Of a DNA stretch of 64,000 nucleotides, positions 26,901-40,612 are shown piece by piece. This DNA is from Balanoglossus misakiensis (Eukaryota; Hemichordata). The position numbers and the translations under genes are program-made. The stretch covers positions 9,672,001 through 9,736,000 of the forward strand of contig CM082576.2 in the NCBI GenBank assembly GCA_040954595.2, read 5' to 3'. The notes under the pieces were generated by a model that saw nothing but the letters and a program-made list of their open reading frames with translations, did not search any database and had not been told where the DNA came from. The stretch's first letter is position 1. Every line of letters starts with the position of its first letter.

Positions 26901-29900
26901 GCTCAAATGCTATTGTAACATCACAGCAACACGTCAATAACGTGTCACCTGCGCGCCAAACTTCCGATCTGACATTTCAAACAGCCGTAATAGCTGACAA
27001 CGATCAAGTGTGGAAGTGCCAGCTATCTTTGATGGTATAAGTCTGTCTAATGCCAACAAAGACGGTACACGCCGCCTGCGACTTCCATCGCGCAAAGCCA
27101 TCAAGAGCCTAATTTACGGACAATGTCACTAGATTTCTGTCCAAACGGCTTATATTAAGAGGGGACGCACTGGCGAACAGGGAACGTCTACAGCAGAATT
27201 TCTTGTTCGACTCATTGTGGCCATTATGAAGCTTTCTAGCATGCAGGTCGCATGTATAGAAAGCAACATATCTAAAATTAACGTAAAAATGAACTGACCA
27301 AAATATAATAATCGATGATTGATTGGACGTAAGTACATACCGTTCGAATTTCCTGCGCGATTCGATGCATCCTCGAGGCAGTCTGCAATCGCCCTACGCC
27401 AGTCATTGAATCGAAAATGTTACACCAAAAATAACAGAAGCCGAGAAAGTTGAAATGAAACGACCTGATAAGATTTTGTTATAATTTTCTGTTCTCATTT
27501 TGACAACACTGAGGCACTGTGACGGGGTAATTTGCATACTTTTGGATTGCGGAAATCCGATAGAAAAAATAATGAATCAATTTTGTCAACTCATGGAACA
27601 TGCATGACCACTTTATATAAGAAATCTCTCTCATATGTGTCTTTACAACTGGGTGTGTCACCCGTTTAATATTTAACTAGTTCTAGTCTAACTTGTTCAT
27701 ATCCATTACACACAGCCACAATGTGTTTGAAAGTATGTTTGTGGACACCCATATACTTAGTTCATTCAAACGGATCATTCTAAGTTAGAAAAATACATAA
27801 TTAAACTATTGGCAGGTCTTGGGGCTTTAATAAGTTTACTTCTAAGAATAATGAAACACACACCGGGGTTGGTTTCAGTTCCTCTCTGAAACGGCCTATT
27901 TCGTGTCGACATCAGAACGAGGGAGTCTAGTGTTTAATTCCCTGTGCAGGTGCGTGGCTCTCTCCAAGATCATATCTAGCAATCTGCGCTGACTTCGTAT
28001 ACGTTTGAAAACCAATCAAGACACAAGCGTTTTCAACAACTTAACAGAATAAATCAATCTTTGATAAAGGGCAAGGGCGAAAATCAATCAAGGAGGTGTT
28101 TAACCATCAATTCGGAAAGACGCATTATGGACGCAGCAAGTTATGGAATTTTAATCCACATATTCACCCAGGGACCACCATTATATTTCACACCCCATAC
28201 GTCACCTGCTTTCTTTATTTTATCACATTTCCAGCCTTCGCCTGTTTAATGTTGATCCATCAAATACCATACATGTACATCCATCTCTGTCAATATTTTC
28301 AATTGTATCTTCATGTTGGAAATCTAGGCACTTTTTATTTTTTTTTCTATTCTGTTGTGTGTTTGCCGCTTTCAAACGGTTTAGGATACTTTGTCATACT
28401 TTACCATTGAATAATTATATCTTGCTTTTATTATATATTTTTTAATTTTATTCAAAGCATAAAAAATTCATTTGTGGTTGCATTGATCCAGAGCAATAAA
28501 ATTCACATTAAAAATTCAAATTCATGGGATCGATAGTGGCAATGCGATGCATGCATATCGGCACGCCGCGCCATACTCAAGAAGATACTCGATGGCTCGG
28601 ATGAAAGTTAGATGTACGTGTAGGCCTATATGCCAGATTTCACTTGGCGGCATTTTACTGCAAGACGTGTGTGAATAAACTGCAAAATACTGATACACGG
28701 ATTTACTACATTTTCCACGTATACAGTTAACGTGTTTTAGAGTGATAACTTACAGCGATTTCGTTAAAAAAAATAGGAAAAATAGTGCGCAACCTGAAAG
28801 CGCGCTAAGTCACAAAGTGATATGTGCGGATATTTACCGCTTTTGCTGGTAAGTTCGAGCGCAAAATTTGTTCATCTCCACACATTCTCGTGTCTCCTCC
28901 AGAAGGTTTAATCGAAAGCAATAAAACTCGAATTATGGGCAGCAGATCAGCGGAAATTATTAGTGCAGGGATAGGTCAACATCTGCGTTTTGAAGAGTCG
29001 CGATTTTTCATCGTTTATTAAACAATAAAAAAAGTAATTGTCTCAGAACTTAGCTCCTTGTAAAACTAGCAGAATTAATAAACATTTGTGTGACGGAAAT
29101 GTCTCAGTGGGCGAGAGTAATTTGATGCAGGGAAAAATCGCTTGATATGCAATATGTTCCTCCTATACGGGATGTATGTGATTATATCTGATTACAGTTT
29201 ATGACACGATCAAATAATTGAGTTGTTAAACAAGTTTTTTTTCTCAACGCATGCCCAGTACGGCGTAGTCTTTGATTAACGGTCCTTATTAGGCACTGGA
29301 AGAACCGCGGGGCAGTCTCAGAACCCACCAGAAAGGCGATTTCTGTGTGTTCGAACGACAGGCACACAAAGGGCGCTGAGTAATGAAATGTGATAAAGCA
29401 ATTATTGCTTGTTGACTTGGTAAGACGATAATACAATCATTCCAAAATCATCCGCGATCTCGCCAACCTGTATGAGAGGTGAATACCAATTGAGGAAGTG
29501 TCAGCGGGCGGGATTTACTCCCACAAATTGGGTTTGCCACAAGTTAATGTGTGTCTCATTGGACACGACATCGTCGCGTGTACCCTCCCTTCGCGGTGTC
29601 AAGAGCGACTTCATAAAACGGCAGCGCAACCCGCTCACGCGAGAGACACATTTTCGATTTACAAAAGGGAGCTCACGCACAGATCATACACCACTTGAAA
29701 AACTGCCTGCGCTTGGTGAGCAGACGAGAGAGAGAGAGCGCGCTGAATAAATTCTCCCCTCCGTCGATTAAAAACACCAGGACGGTAATTACAGCGATTG
29801 CTACAGGTGAGTAACTCGGTCGTACCGGTTGCCGTGGAATAAATACACTGTCATATCTCGAAGTCTTGCGGCAGTTCGGATTTTTGTGTAATTAAGAATC

Positions 29901-31943
29901 TGCGTGATATTGTACCGTTTTTGGGGGGAAATGTTAAACTTTCCTTGCCATTGTTAAGTAACCCTTGTCTCCAAAGGTCAGTGCCGCTTCTACACAATAG
30001 TGTTCAAAAAGTACACATCGCCGACAATCCACCCGAGTAAGCTGTTTATTAGATTGAGTGCCCCGAGCGTGAAATTCAGTGGGTTAAAGTAATGTACAGG
30101 TAGACTTCATCGACTCCATCCAAGATGGCGCTTTAATGACGCTGAAGAAAGTCGACCAGAATACTCTCCACATTTCCCGCTATTTGAGTGGCACCAATAC
30201 CTGATCTTCCGTTTTACACGCGACACACACAGAAGAGAGATGTTGTACTCTTTTTATATCAGATAGGGCACTCCTTTTCACCTCAGACTGGCGGGTCAGT
30301 GCATTTAAACTCCGAGGCTTTCATCAAAGAGAGCGCCCAAACAAATCGCTTTTCGCGGGGAAACGTTTAATTCACCAACGACTACAAACATATATCCTTA
30401 CGTCACACACACGCACACCTGATGGCATTCCAGCGGTGTCGTCTCTCAGGAGCACGCCAGCGACTAATTCCATCAATGCAAGCAAAGTTCATCGTTCGAA
30501 ACAGGCAAAAAAAGACCGCGAGATCATATCCCAGGAGACACAATGCCCCTTCAACAGTCTAGAAAGTAGCCGCGCTTATCTCTATTTTCGCGAAGAACCC
30601 CTCTGCAGTATTCTCATTCGCTGGTCTCATTACCGGCTACTAGCATCCCTTACCCGTGATAACATACACCCATTGCGAATCTCGCCGACGACGCCATGTT
30701 CAATGCATACGCTGTGCTGCTTTTTCGACAACTTCATATAAACGACAACTATGGACGAGAATTGAACGGCAAATCCAAGAAATATTATTTTAATCACTGT
30801 CGAGGTGAAATACAATAAGCTTAATAGGGACAGAACTAGAAAGACGGTCAATGAACCTACGTATCGACTATTAAATCGCCCTGGCGATTGCGAGGAGACG
30901 GATATAATGAACGCACGGTCGACGTAAATTAAGCACGGGCAATTAAATTATCACTAAACCCCAACTTTCTTGACATCGCAGCGGACACAAAATAAACCTT
31001 GGCTGATATTCAACAGAAAGATGGGCGTCATGCAGCGATAACTAATGCTCCGCCATTTATGAGTAGATCATTATCGTGTGTCGCTTATACTATATTTGCA
31101 ATTCATTCAACCTCTCCTAACCAGCGAGAACGTATCATGAAAACTGATGTGAACATTTGTGGATTGCGATCACTATCAGTCTGTTGGACATTGCATGCGG
31201 GGAATGCCACGGCGCTCCCGCCAAGCGTGGCGGTCCGACTGGACACGTTCGATTGATTCAAATCCCGGTGGCGCTCAACTTCCACCTCCCGCGATTGGTT
31301 GGCTGGCTAATTTGAATGCAAAGAGTCACGCTACCACCCGGTGATATGACTGTCCGTCTGACAGTTTCATGACAAACTACACGGGTTGGCACATGTGGGA
31401 ATTTTTACAGTTCAATGAGTCCTCGACCATCGGATCGGAGTACTTTTTTCACGCTCTGTGGAGTCGCCCTTCGTCCATGCAAGCATGCAATGGAAGCAGA
31501 CTGAACTGTCTTTGATGCAAGAATATCGCACAGCTAGTGATAACTTATTAATCCGTGGTGCGACAGTTACATCATGAAAGGACCCTTTGTGTAGTCGGCG
31601 TCGGCGTCAGGGAATAATTGGCTGTATTTTTTCAATAACACATTAATTATTAAGTTGAGAACAGAATAAAAACCACAATACAGAGCTGTAATAACGCAAG
31701 TCGTGCCATGACATTCATTTCCACTATGTGTTCTTAGGTCGGTGGTTCCAGAACTGTTATCGTAAACGGCGAGCGAGATTAATTTGGAAATGATAAGGGT
31801 TATGATTAATTTAGTTCTACCGTGTTTGTAAAATATTGTTATAAGTTGACTTGAAAGGGAAAAAAATCGATGATTCTTTCACATTTGCGTCTCAGTCCAA
31901 GAATAGATCATTATATTCTGTATGTGTTCTAATGTGAGCGTTT

Positions 31944-31961
31944 CAGAGAGAGGGGGGAGTG

Positions 31962-32033
<72 letters not shown>

Positions 32034-32200
32034 CTGAGACAGGCAGGCTAGGCAGGAAGGCAGGCAAACAGACAGACATAGACAGAGACACAGGAAGAGG
32101 CAGACAGATGGACGGACGGACAAATAGATAGAGAGAGACACAGACAGAAACAGATACACGAAGAGAGGCAGATAAACTAAGACAGGGAGAACGTATAAAG
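31944..32200. repeat. (AG)n followed by degenerate (AGAC)n purine-rich repeat
   Basis: About 33 uninterrupted AG units (31965-32030) pass into degenerate CAGG, AGAC and GATA tetranucleotides up to about 32200. One strand is almost entirely purine with few thymines. Confidence 0.93.
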
Positions 32201-33970
32201 AAGCAGGTACAGAGGAGTCTGCAAGTTTTTATATATCACATGTGTTCTACTTGTTTCTGAAGACCGGATATCGAGTTGTGTTCCAAATGACTTAATCAGA
32301 ATTCACTACATTCTCAGGATAAAATGCTGACACCCGCCCCTTTCATCGACACGTTCTTCCGTTTCTTTTATCTGCTGATATCTTGACATTATCACTTTTG
32401 CCTCGTTTTTTATCTTTCCAAAAGAACCAGAGACGACAGAATGAGTTTTGTGTCTCGCGGGTGATGACTTCACCCTTACATTAACCTGGAGAGCTAACGG
32501 CGCGGACCATGTCGGCTCCCATCAGAGTCAAGACACTTCATAAAAATGTCCTTGTTGCGCCCTTTCATCTTTCATCAAGTCCCGCCAAACGATGCCGTTG
32601 TTGCACGTTCTCAAATGCTTCAAGATTTTCCCCAAAAACACGCGTATTATAAGTGCATAGTGCAGTGCGGGGCGACGTCAAAGTGGAGATTGTTATCATT
32701 TGACATAACGTTGTTTATAAGTTTCCTTCGACAGGAAAATGGTATTGGGGGGGGGGGGAATTCTGCTCGTCGAATCCAATTGATTAGCTGACGTGAACAC
32801 CTGTGCATGTGATATATTTGAATCAATTTCGTTTTGCCACACAATCCATTGTGGTCACCTGACAATTTTATTTCCCACGTATATACGGGGCCAATATATC
32901 TATGTATTTTTGGTTTTGTGAACTTTTCTCGAGAAAAATAATACTATAACCCAGCTTTTTTGAAATAACTTTTTCATTTCTCGTGTCAACACATCCAGAC
33001 ACCGTCCCCTTAATTAGTTTCACCCTGACCCCAACCCCCAAACCCACCTGATGATCCATGACGTCATTGGGGACGTTTCCTTTTGACGAGTTCAAAAAGA
33101 TCAACCTTGAGATTCAGCTTTTCATCCTGCCCATCCACTGATGGCTTTTATCTCCTTTTTTCCGAATTCGTATTCATTTTTTTAATAGCTGGAGATTTAC
33201 TGGTCCCATTGGCAATAAACACGTGTCCGTGATATATCGACACTTTGAATTTAATAGAAAACAAGGACGTTAATTGACGCGATTAATGTATTAACTAATT
33301 TATAGGTTTCTCCTTTTATTTCTAAATTCAATACAGTATTTTTTAACAAATGATTTATCCGCACATTATTCTATTATTGTCGCAGTTAAAGCTACAAATA
33401 TGCTTCCGTGCGCGTAAAAACGGTGAAGTCCTATTTTTCTTCCGAAATGATAAGATTTTCCCCCGATAAAGTTAATCAAGGGAATTGTGATACAACCCCA
33501 GGACAAGAAAAACAATCACATCAAAACCGAAATGCATGCAGCCAGGCGTTCATGGATTGACTCGTCTACTATCATGTCACTCTATCCCCCCCCCCCTCCC
33601 CACATCTATAATGCCTTCCGGAAATGCGGTTTTTATAGAATAGAAATTTTGGAGAAGAAGAAAACACTGGATAATTGATTTTCATGACTCAAGGAGAAGT
33701 AAAATAAGCATGCCGTGTGCGTATCTCCGGTTCTTAAGACTTTTTTTTCTCTTCTCGGGGACGTTCTCAATTATTTATGTGCGTGTTGCGATTACAGTCC
33801 GGTGCATGCAGAGCCACCACAACTGAGTAAGGTAACACCATGTTAACATGAAAACCTGAAATTCTAAGTGCGAGATCGGGTCGCAGTTTAGCACGGGCCC
33901 AGGTTTCCACACATTTAACAAAAGAGTCTGATATAAATCTCAATCGTCATCATTGGGTGTTATATACTAC

Positions 33971-34123
33971 CTGTCTGTCTTTGTATGTTTCTGTATCTCT
34001 CATCCTGTCTCTCTGCCTCTCCGTCTCTGTCCCCTCTCCCTGTCTCTCTGTGTCTGACTCTGTTTGTCTGTCTCTGTCTCTCTGTATCTGTCTGTATGTC
34101 TGTCTGTCTGTCTCTCTCTCTCT

Positions 34124-34154
<31 letters not shown>
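33971..34154. repeat. (TCTG)n/(TC)n pyrimidine-rich repeat
   Basis: Degenerate CTGT and CTCT units end in a C11 run (34124-34134) and (TC)n. The strand asymmetry is opposite to that of the array at 31944-32200. Confidence 0.93.
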
Positions 34155-37100
34155 AAGGAGGGAAGCCAATTTTAAGCATTACACTTCCCCTTTTTATTGA
34201 CTCGGATTTACCATCATCCAAACCATTAGCAAATTCAACGTGTTCAAATGTATTTTAGTGTGATGTATACTTAATGAATGCCCTAACAACGTAACTAACA
34301 GAATGCAATGTACAACCAACAAATGTTATTTGAGACAGGAAAGAAAAGCCACCGTGAGATATTCAGGGCGGGAAAACGTTCAATTAAATCAAGGCGACGT
34401 GACAACAACCTCCATTTATGTACAGTCGTAGATTTGAACACATATCGAGTGATTTGATATACGATTATGGGGTATGTGCTCGTCTGCATATGGTCACTTA
34501 GTAAGAGTTGGATTTTTGTTCATACCTTATTTGCGTGAAATGATTCGAAACCTCATTATTATTAATGGATGAACGGTGGATTCGCGAGCATAATTCTAAC
34601 AGTATTTCTGTCTTAATTTTCATCGTGCACCATTCAGTCGTCACAGATGTCAACGCACTGAAAGGCGCGACTGGGTAAAACAAACAATAAAGTGTTCCCA
34701 ATATTTCTTGAAATGATAAAGTCGAGCTTTCTCGTTCAATCACACAGGAGTGTATACGTGCATGTACGAGCCACGGCGTTCGCGACAGCTCAACAAAACC
34801 CGACCACGTGCCTGATCCAATTATCGACCTGTTGGCAGTGAAACCAAATTAGACGCATGCGAGCTAGATCTATGGACCTTTTTCTCGTTTGCAAAGCAGA
34901 CATTTTTTTTCTGTACACGAGTTGATATCGAAATGGTTTTACGTAAGCCAGGGTTCTGATAAGTAAGCTTAATGTTCGAGAGGCTTTGGCAGTAATAACG
35001 CAACGCGCCTTTGTTCGTGGCAGCTCGAAAGTCCTTCAAATGTTGACACAGGAGAACTCTTGGGAGTGAAATACACCGAGGGACAGGTGGCCGAACTTTT
35101 TATTTGGCCTAAAATCTGACGACGTCGAGTAAAACGCGATTTTATTGTCAGGATTCATCCACGGGATGGCACTATAGTTGCTTGCCAACACCTGAGGCCT
35201 TAGACTTCTGCCCTCTGAGTAGAAATTATAAAGGTCATGACGCATGCTCTGCATTGTTCATTTTTTAGCAATACCGGTGTCATCAGTGTCATGTCGTTTG
35301 GCAAACTGGAACTCGTGCGTAATGTGTTTGCGACTTTGACGGCGTCTTTATCTGGTCTAACCTCGGTCTACCGCTTCAAAGCCGAACCCAACTGCACGTT
35401 GTACATGTAAGCTAGTCAACACCATTAATAAACGAAAAGGTTTTCGCCAAGCAAATCGAAAGTACACAATTTTTGTAGGCCCAGATAAAACGGGAGACGG
35501 AGATCAGTGACAAACGAGCGTCTCAGTATCCAGGGAGTTTCGCGCCTTATTGCAAAGCGACACATTTGATCCGATCACGTCGGTTCAATCGTTTGAGTAC
35601 GACAAATCGGCGCGAGCGGGATTTCCAAATATCACGAATTCTAAACCCACTCTCAATTTTAAAAAAATCTCGCACAAGGTTAAAAAAAGTTGCTTGATAA
35701 CTTTCAAATGTAAAGTACCAACGTCGTTTTACTGCCGCATGCAAAAATAGTTTTATTTCTTTATTCGTGCATTAAAAAACAGACGTTCATTTCCTACTGT
35801 TGAACTGCCAAACAGTTGGGTACAGACAAATTCTGAAAAAATTAGAACGAATCCTTCTCAAATGACGTGATATCATAATATACTGAAGTTCGGGATAGAT
35901 TACTGAATGTGAAAGAAACCAGACTTTGAACGATCGTGGCATCCTGGGCATGTTTCAAATGTCGTCGATTTTTCCCCCCAAGGAGGAGTTCCTTGGGAAC
36001 ATTGAACATATGGTCAAAGTAAAATGATACAGAATCCTTATTGCTGCATGCAGCATATATAGAAGTGTCAGAGAATGCGTTTCTTTTTATCACCCCGACA
36101 CAAAAGAAAATCCAAGCTATTTTTAAATTAGATGTAAAGTCATGAGATCCAAATTGGCTGCACTGCCCCTGGAACGTGTATCGTATCACCGTCGTTTGTT
36201 CGCCGGCAACTGTGTTCAAGTCAACCATCACGATAGTTTATCACCCATCATTGACTGCAACACGGTGTATTATTATTCTATAGCTGCCTCGGCTAAAAAT
36301 AGTGTATTAGAGTTCAAAAGCTGTCGGCCTTCACAATGGCGTCGAGCGCCAGTGTGGAAACTCAGTCTTATTCATGTTTCACACATGCACTGTGCAACTT
36401 CGTGGTAGTGCCATCATGTGCGCCAGTCCCAAACCAGATCAGAGAAAGAGACGGTATACACGAGTCTTTGTCACAAGTAAACTCCCTAAACACGAACTCA
36501 GGGCGAGTATATCCAGCCTTGCATTCAAAACACCAATCACCTACGCAATCCTCGTAAAGTGGAATATCGTGGAGATTTCACCAAGACACTTACACTTCAG
36601 ATTTTATCCCGCGGATCACATCGATGAAATATTCCAGTGCAGTTTAAACATAACTTAACGCCGTGGGATCGTGGCTTTTGCCATCCATTTTTTAGTCGCG
36701 CGGGTAGCTAAATCCGAGACAACTTTCCAGAGTTTTACTTAAATAACTTCGCAAATAATTATAACATGGATACTAATCCCGTATCTACATGAGGAATATT
36801 GTGTCATCTCAGTTATACACAACGCGAAGTCGAATGGCAAGAAATGTCTGTTGACGTTTCATGATGTGGCGACACGTCAAAAGGCAAGAGATTATGCCCT
36901 CAAATGTCAAAATAAACTTTGGTTTCAAATGTAGCCTGTACATCCCACTCACATTTTCGTTCACTTTTACAAGGACGTGTTTGCAACATGACGCGATGGC
37001 TATGTTCTCACCTGAACAGACAAATCCATCTTAGAAGTACCCTGGGGCTTGATATCACAGACCCGTCCGTAACTCTTGTTTTGAAAATCGTGTCATTTTT

Positions 37101-38325
37101 CCGGGGTTTAACTAGTTTTCATATAATTGTTTAAGTATCATTGTCATTATTCCCGGGTCGTACATTGGAACAAATGTAACAGTGTCCGTATGTCTGTCTG
37201 TGATGCCTGAATGTACTGGACAAGGATACAGTTTTTTTAAAAGTTTGCAATCATCGACACTCGATGCACGACAAATGGAATTGCCTCACGCGCTCAGAAA
37301 TTATAAATCGCCAGTATAGCAGACAGCACTCCCAATGGAAAGACAGGCCGTCGGTTTCTGGTGGCATTCGTTATCCCCTGTTATTCCCATTCCTAAGTGA
37401 CGGGGATCTAGGTCGTCGTGATGAAAAGTTGTCAACAGATTACGACCTAAATAAATATAAAAAACGATGCTTCATATTATGCGAAATGCCCCAAATGAGC
37501 CCCAAAAGACTCATTCGTAGTTTTCAGTTGATAAAAATGATACAAACGCGTGTCTGGCCCAAGAGAGGGAGAGAGAAGCACCGCACGTCTCTTTGCTTAA
37601 ATGCTATAGCTAATGGCTGGCCGCTCCATATAGATGGTTTTGATGATAATTTTACGCGCTTCCGCGACTTCCCGCTAAGACGCGCCTGATTCGAGCAGAG
37701 CACTACGCAATAATAGAAACTAGCGACTGGGAGCTTCTATAGCGTGCAGGGTGGAAAGACTATTGTTACACAGAGTCTCGGCGGAGAGGAAAACTTCGAC
37801 GAATCCTCGGGTTTTCCTCCCTGAAGTACCGTTTCTGATAATCGAGACATCCCTTCGAAGGAAAGGGGATAGGAAGCGCGCGCGAGGAATGTTGAAATTC
37901 GAACAGTGGTATACCGTCTGGAATAAATGAGCCGTGTGATTTAATTCTCCCTGCCAAATCAATTTGCACCATTTACGAAACCACCTCTAGGGTACCACTC
38001 CACGACTGAAGATGTCTTCACGACTTGGCCCTGTGCCATGATGCTGTAAAGCCAGAACAATGGCTACTGTTTTCCCCATGAAGACGGTAAAGTAGGAGCC
38101 AGGCAGTAAGAACTGAATGATTCGAATGATCAAAACAGAACTTACACCGAAATAAAATTACATGTACATATATGTTATTCACGCGTGATTAGGGTTTTAA
38201 AAGTCTCCTGAAAACAGATATGTTTAATGTGGTTTCCCAGCGATAGAGTAACAACATGTAGCACATCAAAATTCATAATGTTGATTGTATTAGTTCCTTG
38301 ACGCACCTAGCCGGGGGCGGTGGAA

Positions 38326-38340
38326 GGGGGGGGGGGGGGG
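38326..38340. repeat. G15 homopolymer upstream of gene A
   Basis: Fifteen consecutive G residues about 80 bp upstream of the gene A TATA box. Confidence 0.95.
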
Positions 38341-38418
38341 AGATCGTCACGGCATAAATTGTCGCCGCCCACTTGTAGTCCCGCGAGTTAATCTGGGCCT
38401 TTTACGTTACGGTTGCGT

Positions 38419-38426
38419 TATAAAAG
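38419..38426 (+). promoter_or_regulatory. TATA box of gene A
   Basis: TATAAAAG lies about 30 bp before a likely start site near 38450. A short non-coding first exon (about 38450-38499) would end at the strong donor CTGTAG|gtgagt. The matching acceptor is atttcag at 38616-38622, just ahead of the coding exon. The role follows from spacing and consensus. Confidence 0.6.
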
Positions 38427-38666
38427 CGGGCAAAGAGGTGACCACTGGTTATGCCGTTTGTAGCAACAGTGGAGCGAACAAGTTGAAAATATTCTGTAGG
38501 TGAGTGGGTTTGGGATCAATGAGTGGCACGCCCGAGCGTTCTGTGCTTGACTGAGCAAGTGCTTTTAAATTTGTATCTTGTAAGGGACCAGGGTATTTAA
38601 TTATATTTCCTTGTCATTTCAGACTCGTCATTTCTGAGCGCTAGAAGTTGTTGTGTGAGACACAGA

Positions 38667-39320
38667 ATGATGTCCATAGGCCAGAAGATGGGCGTCTGGT
38701 TCGTAGCGCTGTGTTTGATAGTTTTATGCGATGGACCTGTAGGTGGCGTCAGGCCGATCACGGCGTTTCCACCGGGCCGCTGTCTGCCCAACCAGCCGTA
38801 CAACCCGTTCTGCAGACTCCTCGACCTGGAAACCCAGGAGGAAGCGGCGTCGAATGTGGCCAAACGGACTAGGTGCATGCCGGGGATGGAGTTCAGTTTC
38901 TACTGCAAGATAGGCAAACGGGCATCCGGTGTGACGGGCGGGGAAGGCGAGGAGGCGGCGGCGGCCGGGAGGAACCCGCAGCCCAAGAGGGTGTCCCTCG
39001 ACATCGCCGACTGTTCGATCGGACCCGACGGCGAGGTCGACCCCGTCTGCGAGAAGCGGCGAAAGCGGATGCTTCAGCGGAGAGGTGTCGGCAGCCACTG
39101 CATCCCCGGCAGCGAATTCAGTTTCTACTGCCGCTTCAGAAAAGCAGACGATTATTTTTCCCAGTTGGCAGAGGCGAATCTTGTCGAGGCGAACGACGGC
39201 GTTGAAGACGACACGGCGGCGACAGGTGAGAACACTGGCAGAGATGACCGATTACTGAGGAACGAAATAAGAAGTAAGCCTTTAATAGAACAAGTTGCAG
39301 TAGTTCATAGGAATAGATAG
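38667..39320 (+). CDS. Gene A: secreted precursor with four two-cysteine rings, putative neuropeptide/peptide hormone
   Basis: I do not recognise the family. From the ATG at 38667 the protein has a signal peptide (hydrophobic core VWFVALCLIVL, likely cleaved near residue 22-27). Cysteine-bounded rings follow at C39-C49, C70-C80, C116-C128 and C145-C155. Three have exactly nine residues inside; the third has eleven. Rings 2 and 4 share C-[MI]-P-G-x-E-F-S-F-Y-C. Basic cleavage sites lie at 66-67, 84-85, 107-108, 130-134, 138-139 and 158-159. Ring 2 is released as a short peptide ending KI-Gly-Lys-Arg, so it should be C-terminally amidated. Ring 4 ends CRF before Arg-Lys with no Gly. The frame runs on to a stop at 39318-39320. 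However, a good donor, ACAG|gtgaga, at 39226 suggests splicing to an exon at 40613 (frame then ends at 40644), removing the last 30 or so residues shown by the unspliced frame. The coding part is markedly GC-rich. Gene B is a relative. Confidence 0.82.
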   Translation: MMSIGQKMGVWFVALCLIVLCDGPVGGVRPITAFPPGRCLPNQPYNPFCRLLDLETQEEAASNVAKRTRCMPGMEFSFYCKIGKRASGVTGGEGEEAAAAGRNPQPKRVSLDIADCSIGPDGEVDPVCEKRRKRMLQRRGVGSHCIPGSEFSFYCRFRKADDYFSQLAEANLVEANDGVEDDTAATGENTGRDDRLLRNEIRSKPLIEQVAVVHRNR

Positions 39321-40612
39321 ACTAGATCTAGAATTATTTTGTGCTTTCAAAGAGGTTTCCAATTTAGATAGACACAGTTGAGCGGGGTATCGTGTTGAAG
39401 AGATGAAAACCCGGGTGTTTTTTGTAAGATCAATTCGTAGCATATGTCAAAAATCTATTTTGAGTGAAATCAACTTGAGTCAAACAGGTATTCGTATGTA
39501 GGCCTACAAGTCATGTCTCTGCCCGTGACGCACCAACAAGGGGTCAACGACTTTTGGAAGACACAGTCGTGACGGAGTGAAAAAAAGAGACGTAAAACGC
39601 AGGCATATGTCCGACAAATATGCTTGCTTGGGGCAACATACACGGTAATTTGTTGCTGCATGGGATGTAAACTCCGATGATGTACAACCCATTTCTTCCC
39701 GACGCTCCATTACACGAACGACGGATCGATGGCAACGCGGCGTAGAGTCATTGTGAGGCAGCGCTCATACCCGGCAAGCATGACCTCGACCGGTATCGTT
39801 ACAAAGCACACCCACCGCCGAGATTCTCACTTCCTTCGTCATGGATTCTGAAGTGAGAACGGTAAACTATGGCTTAGGTTCAGTAGCGATGGCGATATTT
39901 TGTAGCGTCCGTGGCAAAGTGAAAGGATCGGTCCGCAACACTTTAGACGTACAACCAATTTCATATTGTGCTTTCATGTTTATCGACGCAATCGGTGCAA
40001 CTGGCAACTGATAAGGTGTGTTCTACTCGCTCAAGCGTATTAATGGCACGGTGTTTAAAGTTGTCGTGTCGATAGTAATTGTACGTTTGCGGCTGCAAAT
40101 ACCTTTTAAAGTGCTACCCCATATTGACGCCGATTTGCCAATTATAGGCGCGGCTCAAAAACTCAGCTGTCACAAGAAATGATGCATTTTGGGGGCGTTT
40201 ACAGCTAGTTCGACAGAATTCATGATGCTATTATACACCAGTCCTCCTAGACTTGTTACATAATTCGAGACTGTTATACAGTAGACAGAATTTATTTTTA
40301 AAATATCTGAGAAAATTGGAACGTATTTTGACAGAAATAAATTTCAGAGAGTTACGCGCACCCCGTGAAACTTAAAGCAACGCCAATCCATTTGGTTTAT
40401 CAATATTATACATGTATATGGTTATTGTTCAGTTCTGAAAAAAAAAAACGATTAGATTCCAGCAAGATTAAAATAAGCTCTCCGGTTATGCAGGAAGTGC
40501 TCTGGTTATCGGCGAAGTTTTCATGGTCTCATAAATTCGTGACTAGACGTGTACATAAATTTATTTATATTTTTGCGTTCATCATCTAATCGTGATGTCT
40601 CATTCTTTGCAG
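39321..40612. other. Probable intron or 3' flank of gene A
   Basis: No other gene is seen. If the donor at 39226 is used, this is intron. Reading frames here are short and unrelated to known families. Confidence 0.5.

Larger units (their letters stand above)
9695..38418. other. 29 kb gene-poor region
   Basis: I find no gene here that I can defend. Reading frames are short, overlapping and lack family motifs or consistent splice sites. The region is richer in CpG and poorer in TACATGTA repeats than the TOGARAM1 intron. It contains the microsatellites listed separately, C/G runs (20978-20994, 24663-24675, 32747-32758, 33586-33596, 34124-34134, 38326-38340) and a few weak candidate exons. It may be a regulatory domain for genes A and B or for a gene whose exons I cannot see. 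Confidence 0.5.

Noticed and set aside
29700-29815. Donor-like ACAG|gtgagtaac preceded by a purine-rich stretch, like a non-coding first exon
   Set aside because: No TATA box or partner exon could be tied to it. A single donor consensus is too weak to annotate.
31240-31290. tRNA T-arm-like GATTCAAATCCCGG
   Set aside because: I could not fold acceptor, D and anticodon stems around it, and there is no recognisable A box upstream.
31879-34258. Ser/Leu-rich and Arg/Glu-rich frames
   Set aside because: Products of the AG and TC simple repeats on both strands.
37264-37689. 141-codon open frame with some dibasic sites
   Set aside because: No signal peptide, no family motif and no splice context. 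A frame this long is expected about once by chance in a window of this size.
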